From NCBI GenBank assembly GCA_017305135.1, contig JAFKNA010000008.1, forward strand, positions 62,001 to 126,000: a DNA stretch of 64,000 nt, written 5' to 3'. The first letter of the stretch is position 1; each line of letters begins with the position of its first letter. The notes below the pieces were generated by a model, which was not told where the DNA came from, made no database searches, and worked only from the letters and a program-made list of their open reading frames with translations. Shown here in pieces: positions 42,982 through 51,244 of the stretch. The translations under genes and the position numbers were made by a program. The stretch comes from Lysobacterales bacterium. GTDB lineage: Bacteria; Pseudomonadota; Gammaproteobacteria; Xanthomonadales; Rhodanobacteraceae.

Positions 42982-44169
42982 ATGCTTAAAAGGTTCCTTG
43001 CGATTTCTGCCGGGCTGCTGCTGGCGCTCGCGGTGTACGCGGCGGGCGTGGAATGGACCGAGCGGCATCCGGACCGCTACGTGGTGCAGAAGGGCGACAC
43101 GCTGTGGAGCATCTCGGCGCGTTTCCTGACCAAGCCCTGGTACTGGCCGCGCATCTGGCAGAACAACCCGCAGGTGAGGAATCCGCACCTGATCTACCCG
43201 GGTGACGAACTGGTGCTAACGGGCGACCGCCTGGCGCATGGCCCGGGCTCGATCGGACCGCACGCGCGCGCCACGTCGCTGGACGAGACGGTGCCGCCGA
43301 TCGATCTCAGCGACCTCGAGCAGTGGCTCAAGAACACCCGCATCGTCGGCGAGGACGCATTCAAGAACGCCCCCCACGTCGTCGGCATCGAAAGCGACCG
43401 CCTGCGCGGCGCCAGCGGCCAGCTCGTCTACGTACGCGGCCTTGCCGCCGAGCCCGGCGCGCGGCTGGCGCTGGTGCGCTTCACCGGCCGCTACTACGAC
43501 CTGCCGCCGGTGGCCCGCGGCGAGCCGCGCGAGGTGCGCCGCCAGGGCGAGAACTACGACCGCCCGCGCGATTGGCCGGATGCGCGTGACGGCCGTCCGG
43601 CAATGATCTGGCACAGCGGCCCGATCGACTACACGCTCAAGGGGCGCGTGCGCTTCCTCGGCTACGAGCTGATCGACTATGGCCGCGTGGAGGTGACGCG
43701 CAGCGCCGAGGTGTCCTCGGTGCTTGTCATGTCCTCGGACATGGAAGTGCGCGAGGGCGATTTCCTGCTGCCGATCGAGGAGCGCCCCTACGACGCCGAG
43801 TACGTCCCGCATCGCGCCGCCGTGATGCCGCCGGAGATGCGCGTGATCGCCTTCTCCGACGCGCTCAACGCGGTCGGGCCGCGCCAAGTGGTGGCGCTTT
43901 CGCGCGGTGCTGCCGACGGCATCGCCAACGGCCAGACCTTCAGCATCTACCAGCCGGGCGAGCAGGTCACCGACGACACCGACTACCCGGACGGCAGTGC
44001 GCGCAAGTTCTTCCACCCGGGCAAGTCCAAGGTCACCCTGCCGCCGGAATTCGTCGGCCACGTGATGGTGTTCCGCACCTTCGACAACGTGAGCTACGGC
44101 TTGGTCATGGACGCGATCAAGCCCATTCACATCGGCGACTTCCTGCACGATCCGGATACGACGCCCTGA
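42982..44169 (+). CDS. LysM-domain envelope protein
   Basis: About 395 residues from ATG 42982 (another in-frame ATG lies at 42964). The signal/anchor is [19 protein letters not shown] single LysM domain follows directly: [31 protein letters not shown] with the [10 protein letters not shown] end. The remaining 300 residues are beta-rich repeats with no catalytic site. Proteins of this architecture are encoded immediately upstream of dprA/topA in many gamma- and betaproteobacteria, and bind murein; the function is otherwise open. The Cys/Tyr-rich wall-binding surface of LysM is complete. Divergent from def with 213 bases between starts; a TACACT hexamer at 42937-42942 is a weak candidate for its -10 element. 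Confidence 0.88.
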   Translation: MLKRFLAISAGLLLALAVYAAGVEWTERHPDRYVVQKGDTLWSISARFLTKPWYWPRIWQNNPQVRNPHLIYPGDELVLTGDRLAHGPGSIGPHARATSLDETVPPIDLSDLEQWLKNTRIVGEDAFKNAPHVVGIESDRLRGASGQLVYVRGLAAEPGARLALVRFTGRYYDLPPVARGEPREVRRQGENYDRPRDWPDARDGRPAMIWHSGPIDYTLKGRVRFLGYELIDYGRVEVTRSAEVSSVLVMSSDMEVREGDFLLPIEERPYDAEYVPHRAAVMPPEMRVIAFSDALNAVGPRQVVALSRGAADGIANGQTFSIYQPGEQVTDDTDYPDGSARKFFHPGKSKVTLPPEFVGHVMVFRTFDNVSYGLVMDAIKPIHIGDFLHDPDTTP

Positions 44170-44173
44170 AAGC

Positions 44174-44202
44174 CGGGAATCGTTGACGGGAATCGGGAAT
44201 CG
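44174..44202. repeat. GGGAATC heptamer copies
   Basis: Three GGGAATC copies, two adjacent, in the 105-base gap between the LysM gene and dprA. Inverted GATTGCC/ATTCCC copies follow near 44220-44245, so the gap can form hairpins. Confidence 0.75.
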
Positions 44203-44274
44203 CAAAAGCAGGCTCCTGCGATTGCCGGTTCTCCATTCCCGGTTCCCGCGCGGCGGATACAGGACTCCAAGCGC

Positions 44275-45438
44275 ATGGACAGCACATACGCCGCGCCCAA
44301 CGATTGGCTGGTCCTGATCCGCACGCCGGGCTTCGGCGCGGCGACGATCCGCGGCCTGCTGGAGCGGCACGGAAGCGCCGCAGCCGCATTGGCGGCGGCG
44401 CGGCGTGGCGAGTTCGGCCGGGGAGTGGGGGATGTGACCGCGGCGCGCGCATGGCTGCGCGCGCCCGATGAAGCGATCATCCAGCGCGATCTCGACTGGC
44501 TGGCCGAACCGGGGCATCGCCTGCTCGGCTGCGACGACGCGGATTTCCCGGCGCTGCTGGTGGAAAGCCCCGGCGCGCCGGCAGCGCTGTTCGTCGCCGG
44601 CGATCCGGCGTACCTGTGGTGGCCGCAGGTCGCCATCGTCGGCAGCCGCAACGCCAGCCAGGCGGGCCTGGCCACTGCACGCGACTTCGCGCGCACGCTG
44701 GCGTCGGCGGGGTTCGCCATCACCAGCGGCCTCGCCGACGGCATCGACGGCGCAACACACGCGGCCGCGCTCGATGCCGCCGCGACCACCATCGCGGTGC
44801 TCGGTACCGGGCCGGATGTCATCTATCCACCGCGCCATCGCGAGTTGGCGGCGCGGATCGCGCAGCATGGCGCACTGGTCAGCGAGTTCCCGCCGGGAAC
44901 CGGCCCTCACCCCAGCCACTTCCCGCGCCGCAACCGCATCATCGCCGGGCTTTCGCTCGGCACCCTGGTGGTGGAAGCCGGCCTGCGCTCGGGTTCGCTG
45001 ATCACCGCGCGCAACGCCGGCGAAGCCGGGCGCGAGGTATTCGCCATCCCTGGTTCCATCCACAACCCGCTCGCCCGCGGCTGCCATCGCCTGATCCGCC
45101 AGGGCGCCAAGCTGGTGGAAACCGCCGCCGAGGTGGTCGAGGAGCTGGCGCCCCTCGCCAATGAACTCGGCGACGCCCTGCGTGCGCGCCTGCAGGCCAT
45201 CCCCGCGGCCAGCCTGGCGAGCGCCGCGGGGCCGGCCCGCTCGGCCCACGAATCCGAGCCCGGCTACGCCCGCCTGCTGGCGGCGCTCGGCCAGGAAACG
45301 CTCGGCATCGACCAGCTCGCCGCGCGCAGCGGCCTCGGCGTCGAGGCGCTGTCTCCGATGCTGCTGATGCTGGAGCTGGAAGGTGCGGTGGTGGCGTCGG
45401 CGGGCGGCTACGCGCGGCGCGTCGACGCCGGCGATTGA
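44275..45438 (+). CDS. dprA: DNA-processing protein DprA
   Basis: 387 residues. Single-strand DNA-binding protein that loads RecA on DNA taken up during transformation. A SAM-like N-terminal domain (residues about 1-70) is followed by the extended Rossmann fold with VAIVGSRNASQAGL, SGLADGIDGATHAAAL, GTGPDVIYPPRH and FPRRNRIIAGLSLGTLVVEA. The winged-helix DML1-like C-terminus begins near SLASAAGPARS. All conserved segments are present, so natural competence machinery may operate. topA follows 157 bases downstream in the same direction. Confidence 0.95.
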   Translation: MDSTYAAPNDWLVLIRTPGFGAATIRGLLERHGSAAAALAAARRGEFGRGVGDVTAARAWLRAPDEAIIQRDLDWLAEPGHRLLGCDDADFPALLVESPGAPAALFVAGDPAYLWWPQVAIVGSRNASQAGLATARDFARTLASAGFAITSGLADGIDGATHAAALDAAATTIAVLGTGPDVIYPPRHRELAARIAQHGALVSEFPPGTGPHPSHFPRRNRIIAGLSLGTLVVEAGLRSGSLITARNAGEAGREVFAIPGSIHNPLARGCHRLIRQGAKLVETAAEVVEELAPLANELGDALRARLQAIPAASLASAAGPARSAHESEPGYARLLAALGQETLGIDQLAARSGLGVEALSPMLLMLELEGAVVASAGGYARRVDAGD

Positions 45439-45595
45439 CGTCCGCGCTTGCCGGCGCCGGCACGCGCACCCACAATCCGCGCCCCCGCCCCGGCTTGACA
45501 GTCCACGGCCGGGCATGTTTCCACTAGAAAAGGACGTGGCGCGCCGCCACCTCCGACATCCCGCATCCGCCGCGCTGCCGCGGGCAAGGAACGCA

Positions 45596-48094
45596 ATGGC
45601 CAAGAACCTCCTGATCGTCGAATCGCCCGCCAAGGCGAAGACGATCAACAAATACCTCGGCAAGGACTTCCAGGTGCTGGCGTCCTACGGCCACGTGCGC
45701 GACCTCGTGCCCAAGGAAGGCGCGGTCGATCCCGCGCGTGACTTCGCCATGAACTACGAGGTGATCGAGCGCAACGAGCGCCACGTCGACGCCATTGCCA
45801 AGGCGGCCAAGGCGGCCGACGCGCTGTTCCTCGCCACCGACCTTGATCGCGAAGGCGAGGCGATTTCCTGGCACATCGCCGAGATCCTGAAATCGCGGAA
45901 ACTGCTCGACGGCAAGGCGCTGTACCGGGTGGTGTTTTCCGAGATCACGCCGCGCGCGATCAAGGACGCGGTCGCCAATCCGCGGCCGCTGTCGATGGAC
46001 CTCGTCAACGCGCAGCAGGCGCGGCGCGCGCTCGACTACCTGGTCGGTTTCAATCTTTCGCCGGTGCTGTGGCGCAAGGTGCAGCGCGGGCTGTCCGCCG
46101 GCCGCGTGCAGTCGCCGGCGCTGCGCATGATCGCCGAGCGCGAGGAGGAGATCGAGGCCTTCAAGGCGCGCGAGTACTGGACCATCGAGGCCGATTGCGC
46201 GCATCCGGAGCAGGCCTTCAAGGCGCGCCTGTCGCGCCTGCGGGGCAAGAAATTCGAGCAGTTCGACCTCACCAACGAGGCCGACGCGAGCGCCGCGAGG
46301 GCGGCGCTGGAGCGCTCCGCGCAAGGGCGGCTGGTCGTCGCCAACGTCGAATCCAAGGAGCGCAAGCGCCGCCCGGCGCCGCCCTTCACCACCTCCACCC
46401 TGCAGCAGGAAGCGGCGCGCAAGCTCGGCTTCTCCACCAGCCGCACGATGAAGATCGCGCAGGGACTCTACGAGGGCGTGGCGCTGGGCGATGAGGGCGT
46501 GGTCGGCCTCATCACCTACATGCGTACCGACGCGGTGTCGCTGTCGATGGATGCCATCCATGAGCTGCGCGAGGTCATCGGGCGCGATTTCGGGCCGCGC
46601 GCGCTTCCCGAGCAGCCGCACTTCTACCGCAACAAGTCCAAGAACGCCCAGGAAGCCCACGAGGCGATCCGCCCGACCTCGGCCGCGCACCGCCCGAAGC
46701 AGGTTGCAGCGTTCCTCAACGACGAGCAGCGCAAGCTCTACGACCTCATCTGGAAGCGCGCCGTCGCCAGCCAGATGCAGCATGCGACGCTCAACACGGT
46801 ATCGGTCGACCTCGATGCGGGCGGCGACTCCATGTTCCGCGCCAGCGGCACCACCGTCATTGATCCGGGCTTCCTCGCCGTCTACGAGGAAGGACGCGAC
46901 GCCAGGAAGGCCGAGGACGAGGATGAAGGCCGCAAACTGCCGCGGATGGAGATCGGCGAGCCGGTGCCGCTCCTCGCCATCAACGCCGACCAGCACTTCA
47001 CCGAGCCGCCGCCGCGCTACTCGGAAGCCTCGCTGGTCAAGGCGCTGGAGGAATACGGCATCGGCCGGCCCTCCACCTACGCCAGCATCATCCAGGTGCT
47101 GCTGAACCGCGAGTACGTGATCCTCGACAGCCGCCGCTTCAAGCCGACCGACGTCGGCCGCGCGGTGGCGAAGTTCCTCTCGGCCCATTTCGCCCAGTAC
47201 GTCGATTACGACTTCACGGCGAAGCTCGAGGACGAGCTCGACGCGGTCAGCCGCGGCGAGGACGACTGGGTGCCGCTGCTGGAGAAGTTCTGGCAGCCGT
47301 TCAAGGCGCGAGTCGACGAGAAGAGCGAGACGGTGGACCGCTCCGAGGCCACCGGCGCGCGCGAGCTCGGCACCGACCCCAAGTCCGGCAAGCCGGTCTC
47401 GGTGCGCCTCGGCCGCTTCGGGCCCTACGCCGCCATCGGCACCAAGGACGACGAGGAAAAGCCCAAGTTCGCCTCCTTGCGCCCCGGCCAGAGCATGCAC
47501 ACGCTCACGCTGGAGGAGGCGCTGGAGCTCTTCAAGCTGCCGCGCAACCTTGGCCAGGCCGAGGACGGCGAGGACGTCACCGTCGGCATCGGCCGTTTCG
47601 GCCCCTTCGTGAAGCACGGCTCCATGTACGCCTCCCTGGCGGCCGGCGACGATCCCTATACCGTCGAGCTGCCGCGCGCGCTGGAACTCCTGAAGGCCAA
47701 GGCGGAAGCGGCGGCCAATCGCATCATCCAGGACTTCGGCACTGGCGTTCAGGTGCTGAATGGCCGCTATGGCCCGTACATCACCGATGGCGAGAAGAAT
47801 GCGCGCATCCCCAAGGACAGGGAGCCGCGCGAGCTGACCGAGGCCGAATGCATGGAACTGCTCGCCGCAGCGCCCGTGCGGCCCAAGCGCGGCCGTTTCG
47901 CGAAGAAGACGCCCGCCAGGGAAGCGGCCGCCAAGGCACCGAAGAAGGCTGCCGCGAAGAAGACGGCGACGAAGAAGACAACCGCGAAGAAGGCCGCCCC
48001 ACGCAAGGCGCCCGCGAAGAAGGCGGCGGCGAAGAAGGCGCCCGCGAAGAAGGCTGCCGCGCGGGCGCCGGGCGCCGCTGATCCGGGCTCGTGA
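45596..48094 (+). CDS. topA: DNA topoisomerase I with histone-H1-like tail
   Basis: 832 residues from ATG 45596 with AAGGA seven bases upstream. It relaxes negative supercoils. The Toprim domain starts at NLLIVESPAKAKTI with the acidic DLDREGEAI motif. The catalytic tyrosine is in VGLITYMRTDAVSLS, and GIGRPSTYASII closes the core. In place of zinc fingers it has three Topo_C repeats (the GRFGPY type at about 600, 660 and 730). The last 60 residues are a Lys/Ala/Thr tail of KKAAAKK units, as on eukaryotic H1 and bacterial HctB/AlgP-type proteins. A TTGACA at 45495-45500 may be part of its promoter. Confidence 0.97.
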   Translation: MAKNLLIVESPAKAKTINKYLGKDFQVLASYGHVRDLVPKEGAVDPARDFAMNYEVIERNERHVDAIAKAAKAADALFLATDLDREGEAISWHIAEILKSRKLLDGKALYRVVFSEITPRAIKDAVANPRPLSMDLVNAQQARRALDYLVGFNLSPVLWRKVQRGLSAGRVQSPALRMIAEREEEIEAFKAREYWTIEADCAHPEQAFKARLSRLRGKKFEQFDLTNEADASAARAALERSAQGRLVVANVESKERKRRPAPPFTTSTLQQEAARKLGFSTSRTMKIAQGLYEGVALGDEGVVGLITYMRTDAVSLSMDAIHELREVIGRDFGPRALPEQPHFYRNKSKNAQEAHEAIRPTSAAHRPKQVAAFLNDEQRKLYDLIWKRAVASQMQHATLNTVSVDLDAGGDSMFRASGTTVIDPGFLAVYEEGRDARKAEDEDEGRKLPRMEIGEPVPLLAINADQHFTEPPPRYSEASLVKALEEYGIGRPSTYASIIQVLLNREYVILDSRRFKPTDVGRAVAKFLSAHFAQYVDYDFTAKLEDELDAVSRGEDDWVPLLEKFWQPFKARVDEKSETVDRSEATGARELGTDPKSGKPVSVRLGRFGPYAAIGTKDDEEKPKFASLRPGQSMHTLTLEEALELFKLPRNLGQAEDGEDVTVGIGRFGPFVKHGSMYASLAAGDDPYTVELPRALELLKAKAEAAANRIIQDFGTGVQVLNGRYGPYITDGEKNARIPKDREPRELTEAECMELLAAAPVRPKRGRFAKKTPAREAAAKAPKKAAAKKTATKKTTAKKAAPRKAPAKKAAAKKAPAKKAAARAPGAADPGS

Positions 48095-48146
48095 GCGCAA
48101 GGTCCGCCAGCAAGGCGCGGCCCTGCGTCGCTTCGGGCCGGCGCGC

Positions 48147-48722
48147 GTGACGATTGCGGGTGCGACCGACGAAGCCCTGGCCACCGCCGCGGCCGTGCTC
48201 CACGCCGGCGGCGTGATCGCCTACCCGACCGAGGCCGTGTTCGGCCTCGGCTGCGATCCCCAGGACCGGGTCGCCTTCGAAAAGCTTTTTGCCCTCAAGC
48301 AGCGCCCGCCGACGCAGGGCGTGCTGCTGATCGGCGCGGATTTCGGCCAGGTCGCGCCCTACGTCGATCTCGCCGCGGTTCCTGTCGATGCGCTGGAGCG
48401 CGCTTGCGGCACCTGGCCGGGACCGCACACGTGGATCTTTCCGCGCGCCGCGGATGTGCCGCCGTGGATCGCCGGCGGGCACGCCGGCATCGCGCTCCGC
48501 GTCACCGCGCATCCGGTCGCGGCGGCGCTCTGCCGCGCCTTCGGCGGCGCCCTGGTGTCGACCAGCGCCAACCGCCATGGCGAGGCCCCGGCGAGCAGCG
48601 CGGCCGCCGTGCGTGAGCTGTTTGGCAAAATGATCGGCGCGGTGGTCGATGGCGCGGTGGGGGGGCTTGAGCGGCCGACGCCGATCCGCGACGCTATCAG
48701 CGGGGAATTGCTGCGCAGCTAG
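48147..48722 (+). CDS. tsaC: Threonylcarbamoyl-AMP synthase (TsaC/Sua5-YrdC)
   Basis: 191 residues from a GTG at 48147. It makes threonylcarbamoyl-AMP from threonine, bicarbonate and ATP, the first step of the t6A37 modification of ANN-decoding tRNAs. The N-terminal GGVIAYPTEAVFGLGCDP, the KQRPPTQGVLLIG strand and PLVSTSANRHGEAPA-like C-terminal region (VSTSANRHG here) define the YrdC fold; the basic RNA-binding cavity residues are present. The short single-domain form is TsaC. Lies 53 bases after topA and 11 bases before the AMP-ligase gene. Confidence 0.93.
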   Translation: MTIAGATDEALATAAAVLHAGGVIAYPTEAVFGLGCDPQDRVAFEKLFALKQRPPTQGVLLIGADFGQVAPYVDLAAVPVDALERACGTWPGPHTWIFPRAADVPPWIAGGHAGIALRVTAHPVAAALCRAFGGALVSTSANRHGEAPASSAAAVRELFGKMIGAVVDGAVGGLERPTPIRDAISGELLRS

Positions 48723-48732
48723 GGGAGGTTCG

Positions 48733-50109
48733 ATGTCGGCGGTAGTCGAGAGTCCGGCGCCTGGCGCCCTGCCGTTGCTGGCGGCCGCCGATCCGGCGCG
48801 GCCGGTGGCGTGGCGCCAGGGGCGGGCGGTGAGCGCGCGATGCTTCCTCGCCGACGTCGCCCGCGTGGCCGGTGCCCTGCCGTGCGCCACTTCCGCCGTC
48901 AACCTGTGCCGGAACCGCTATGCGTTCCTGGTCGCGTTCGCCGCGGTGCTGGCGCGCGGCCAGGCCAACCTGCTGCCGCCCTCGCGCGCGGCGCATGCGG
49001 TGGATGAGGCCCTGGCAGCGAATCCCGGCAGCTATGCGCTGTCCGATGGCGGGGAGGAAGCGCCCGGACCGCGCCATTTCACGCTGCCGCCACTGGACGG
49101 GGAGGTGGCCACGGGCGGGCTTGCCGCGGCAGTCCCCGGGATCGCCGCCGGACAGGTGGCGGCGATTGGCTTCACCTCCGGCAGCACCGGTCAGCCCAGG
49201 GGCAACCCCAAGACCTGGCGGGCCTTCAGCGCCAGCACGGCGCTCAATGCGGGCGCGCTCGCCGCCACCCTGGAGCTCGCCGGCGGGCAACATGCACACG
49301 TGGTCGCCACGGTGCCGCCGCAGCACATGTACGGCATCGAGCTTTCGGTGCTGCTGCCGCTGCTCGGCCCGTTCGCCGTCTCCGACCGCAAGCCGCTGTT
49401 CCCGGCCGACATCGCCGCGGCGCTGGCGGAACTGCCCGCGCCGCGCGTACTGGTCACCACGCCGGTGCACCTCAAGGCGCTGATGGCGGCCGGGATCGCC
49501 CTGCCGCCGCTCGGCGCCATCGTCTCGGCGACCGCCCCGCTCGCCGCGGACCTCGCCGCCGCCGCCGAAGCGCGCCACGGCGCGCGCGTGCTGGAACTCT
49601 TCGGCTCCACGGAAACCTGCGTGATCGCGCAGCGGCGGGCGGCGCTGGGTGGCGACTGGACGCTTTATCCCGGCGTCACGCTGCGCCCGCAGCCCGATGG
49701 CACCGCGGTGGACACGGCCTGGTTCGAGCGCGAGGTGGTGCTGCCGGACGTGGTCGAGCTTGGGCCCGGCGGCACCTTCGCCCTGCGCGGCCGCCAGGCG
49801 GATCTGGTCGAGATCGCCGGAAAGCGCGCCTCGCTGGCCGACCTCACGCGTCGCGTGCAGGCGCTGGCCGGCGTGGAGGATGCGGTGGTGTTCCAGTCCG
49901 GCACCGCCGACGCCTTCGGCGTGCGCCGCATCGCCGCGCTGGTGGTCGCCCCCGGCCGCAGCGAGGCCCAGCTCATCGGCGAGCTGCGCCAGGCCATCGA
50001 TGCCGCTTTCCTGCCCCGCCCGCTGCGCAAGGTCGCCGCGCTGCCCCGCAACGAGACCGGCAAGCTGCCCCGTGCGGCACTGCTGGCCGAGCTGGAGCGG
50101 AGTGCCTGA
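48733..50109 (+). CDS. AMP-dependent acyl/aryl ligase (aryl-polyene type)
   Basis: 458 residues from ATG 48733 with GGGGAGG as ribosome site. ANL-superfamily enzyme: the P-loop GFTSGSTGQPRGNPKTW, the ATP-binding GSTETCVIAQRR, the hinge GRQADLVEIAGKR and the terminal lysine in NETGKLPR are all seen, so it activates an acid as acyl-AMP and loads it on CoA or a carrier protein. It is shorter at the N-terminus than acetyl-CoA synthetases. Homologues of this type are found in xanthomonadin/aryl-polyene clusters, and ketoacyl synthase and FabG genes of that pathway lie at 56-62 kb, so starter activation for the pigment is inferred. Confidence 0.82.
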   Translation: MSAVVESPAPGALPLLAAADPARPVAWRQGRAVSARCFLADVARVAGALPCATSAVNLCRNRYAFLVAFAAVLARGQANLLPPSRAAHAVDEALAANPGSYALSDGGEEAPGPRHFTLPPLDGEVATGGLAAAVPGIAAGQVAAIGFTSGSTGQPRGNPKTWRAFSASTALNAGALAATLELAGGQHAHVVATVPPQHMYGIELSVLLPLLGPFAVSDRKPLFPADIAAALAELPAPRVLVTTPVHLKALMAAGIALPPLGAIVSATAPLAADLAAAAEARHGARVLELFGSTETCVIAQRRAALGGDWTLYPGVTLRPQPDGTAVDTAWFEREVVLPDVVELGPGGTFALRGRQADLVEIAGKRASLADLTRRVQALAGVEDAVVFQSGTADAFGVRRIAALVVAPGRSEAQLIGELRQAIDAAFLPRPLRKVAALPRNETGKLPRAALLAELERSA

Positions 50110-50110
50110 A

Positions 50111-50164
50111 GAGCCGGGAATGGGCTTCAAAAGCCGGGAATGGGGAATCGGGAATCGGGAATCG
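50111..50164. repeat. GGGAATGG/GGGAATC repeat run
   Basis: Two copies of AGCCGGGAATGGG followed by three GGGAATC heptamers, starting one base after the AMP-ligase stop. The stretch up to the tandem array (50165-50358) holds no ORF, only a decayed REP copy at 50251-50275. Confidence 0.8.
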
Positions 50165-50250
50165 TCAAAGCGGGCTCGACGCGCCCATGGAGTTCGCCGC
50201 CCGGCCCGGAGCACCAAGCCTCGGTTCGAGCGCAGCATTCGTTCACCCCC

Positions 50251-50275
50251 GACGTCATGCCCGCGGAAGCGGACA
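50251..50275. repeat. Decayed REP-like copy
   Basis: GACGTCATGCCCGCGGAAGC at 50251-50270, with a broken palindrome and no inverted mate. It is the fourth member of the family in the window. Confidence 0.6.
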
Positions 50276-50358
50276 TCATTGCAGAGAGACTCTTCCGTAG
50301 AGTTGGCGATTGCACCTGATGCGCGCCCTGCGGCCCTGAGCCCCCGCTTCACCAACCC

Positions 50359-50896
50359 ACCCGAAGCCGTGCTTCACCCTGAAAGCCCGGCCATGGATGG
50401 CCGGCGGTGGATCGCACCGAGAAGGACCCATCAGGTCACGGTGCGTGTCATTTGCCGCTCCAGCCGCGCCGTTACCGCCACCCGAAGCCGTGCTTCACCT
50501 TGAAAGTCCGGCCATGGACGGGCGGTGTGGATCGCACCGAGAAGGACCCCGTCAGGTCACGGTGCGTATCATTTGCCGCTCTCCAGCCGCGCCGTTACCG
50601 CCACCCGAAGGCGTGCTTCACCTTGAAAGCCCGGCCATGGACGGGCGGTGTGGATCGCACCGAGAAGGACCCCGTCAGGTCACGGTGCGTGTCATTTGCC
50701 GCTCCAGCCGCGCCGTTACCGCCACCCGAAGCCGTGCTTCACCTTGAAAGCCCGGCCATGGACGGGCGGTGTGGATCGCACCGAGAAGGACCCCGTCAGG
50801 TCACGGTGCGTATCATTTGCCGCTCTCCAGCCGCGCCGTTATCGCCACCCGAAGCCGTGCTTCACCTTGAAAGTCCGGCCATGGATGGCCGGTGGT
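50359..50896. repeat. Tandem array of alternating 121/123-bp units
   Basis: Units beginning ACCCGAAG start at 50359, 50480, 50603, 50724 and 50847, giving lengths 121, 123, 121 and 123 plus a fifth partial copy of about 50 bases. The two unit types alternate: units 1 and 3 carry GTGTCATTTGCCGCTCCAG, units 2 and 4 carry GTATCATTTGCCGCTCTCCA. The array therefore grew by duplication of a dimer of about 244 bp. Each unit has an internal stem CGCACCG/CGGTGCG. The outermost copies keep the palindrome CCGGCCATGGATGGCCGG (50387-50404 and 50875-50892), which is mutated to CCGGCCATGGACGGGCGG in the middle ones. The array reads through in frame but no start, codon pattern or homologue supports coding. 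Confidence 0.9.
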
Positions 50897-50968
50897 GGAA
50901 CCGAACAGAAGCAGTTTCCGCCACGCGCGCTACAAGCCGCCAGACCGCCGCGATCCCGGACGGATCGC

Positions 50969-51007
50969 AAAAAAAATGCCCCGAGGGCCAGGGGGAGCCC
51001 TCGGGGC
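50969..51007 (-). terminator. Strong intrinsic terminator
   Basis: Stem GCCCCGAGGGC (50978-50988) with GCCCTCGGGGC (50997-51007) and an 8-base loop. It is followed in the leftward direction by T8 (A8 on the plus strand, 50969-50976). The 11-bp perfect GC-rich stem makes it the best terminator in the window. It ends the small RNA and any polA read-through. Confidence 0.9.
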
Positions 51008-51088
51008 GGGGAAAACCGGTCTGGGGAGGGACCGGCCTTTCCAGGTTGCACTCAGGGAGGTGAGTCAACCAGGGCGCCGTTGCGTGCG
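50969..51088 (-). ncRNA. Predicted polA-downstream small RNA with C-rich loops
   Basis: Read leftward from about 51088 the transcript folds into three consecutive hairpins: GGTTGACTCA-CCTCCC-TGAGTGCAACC (51070-51044), CCGGTC-CCTCCCCA-GACCGG (51035-51016), and the terminator stem with loop TCCCCCTG (51007-50978), then eight T. Every loop exposes a C-rich (anti-Shine-Dalgarno) motif. A TATCAC at 51100-51095 is a fair -10, which would give a 120-base RNA. Position just behind polA and the C-rich loops resemble the Xanthomonas regulatory RNA sX13 (115 bases, as I recall), and the location recalls Spot 42. No ORF occupies the 276-base gap. Confidence 0.65.
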
Positions 51089-51244
51089 CCCGGTGTGATA
51101 GATCGAGTCTGGCCCGGAAAGTTTCCAGTGTAGCCCCGGCTTCATTTATCAGCTGTTCATTTTTGGACCAGTAGCCGGCGGCGGCCGGCTTGCGCAGGTC
51201 GGGGCCACGTTCCCAGCGTCCGCCCCAATCCCCCAATCCCGGCC

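Noticed and set aside
50359-50896. CRISPR array
   Set aside because: Whole 121/123-bp units repeat without unique spacers, and no cas gene is nearby.
50407-51063. 218-residue repeat protein on the plus strand
   Set aside because: The frame stays open only because unit lengths happen to avoid stops. Several frames give similar peptides, and there is no ribosome site or coding bias.
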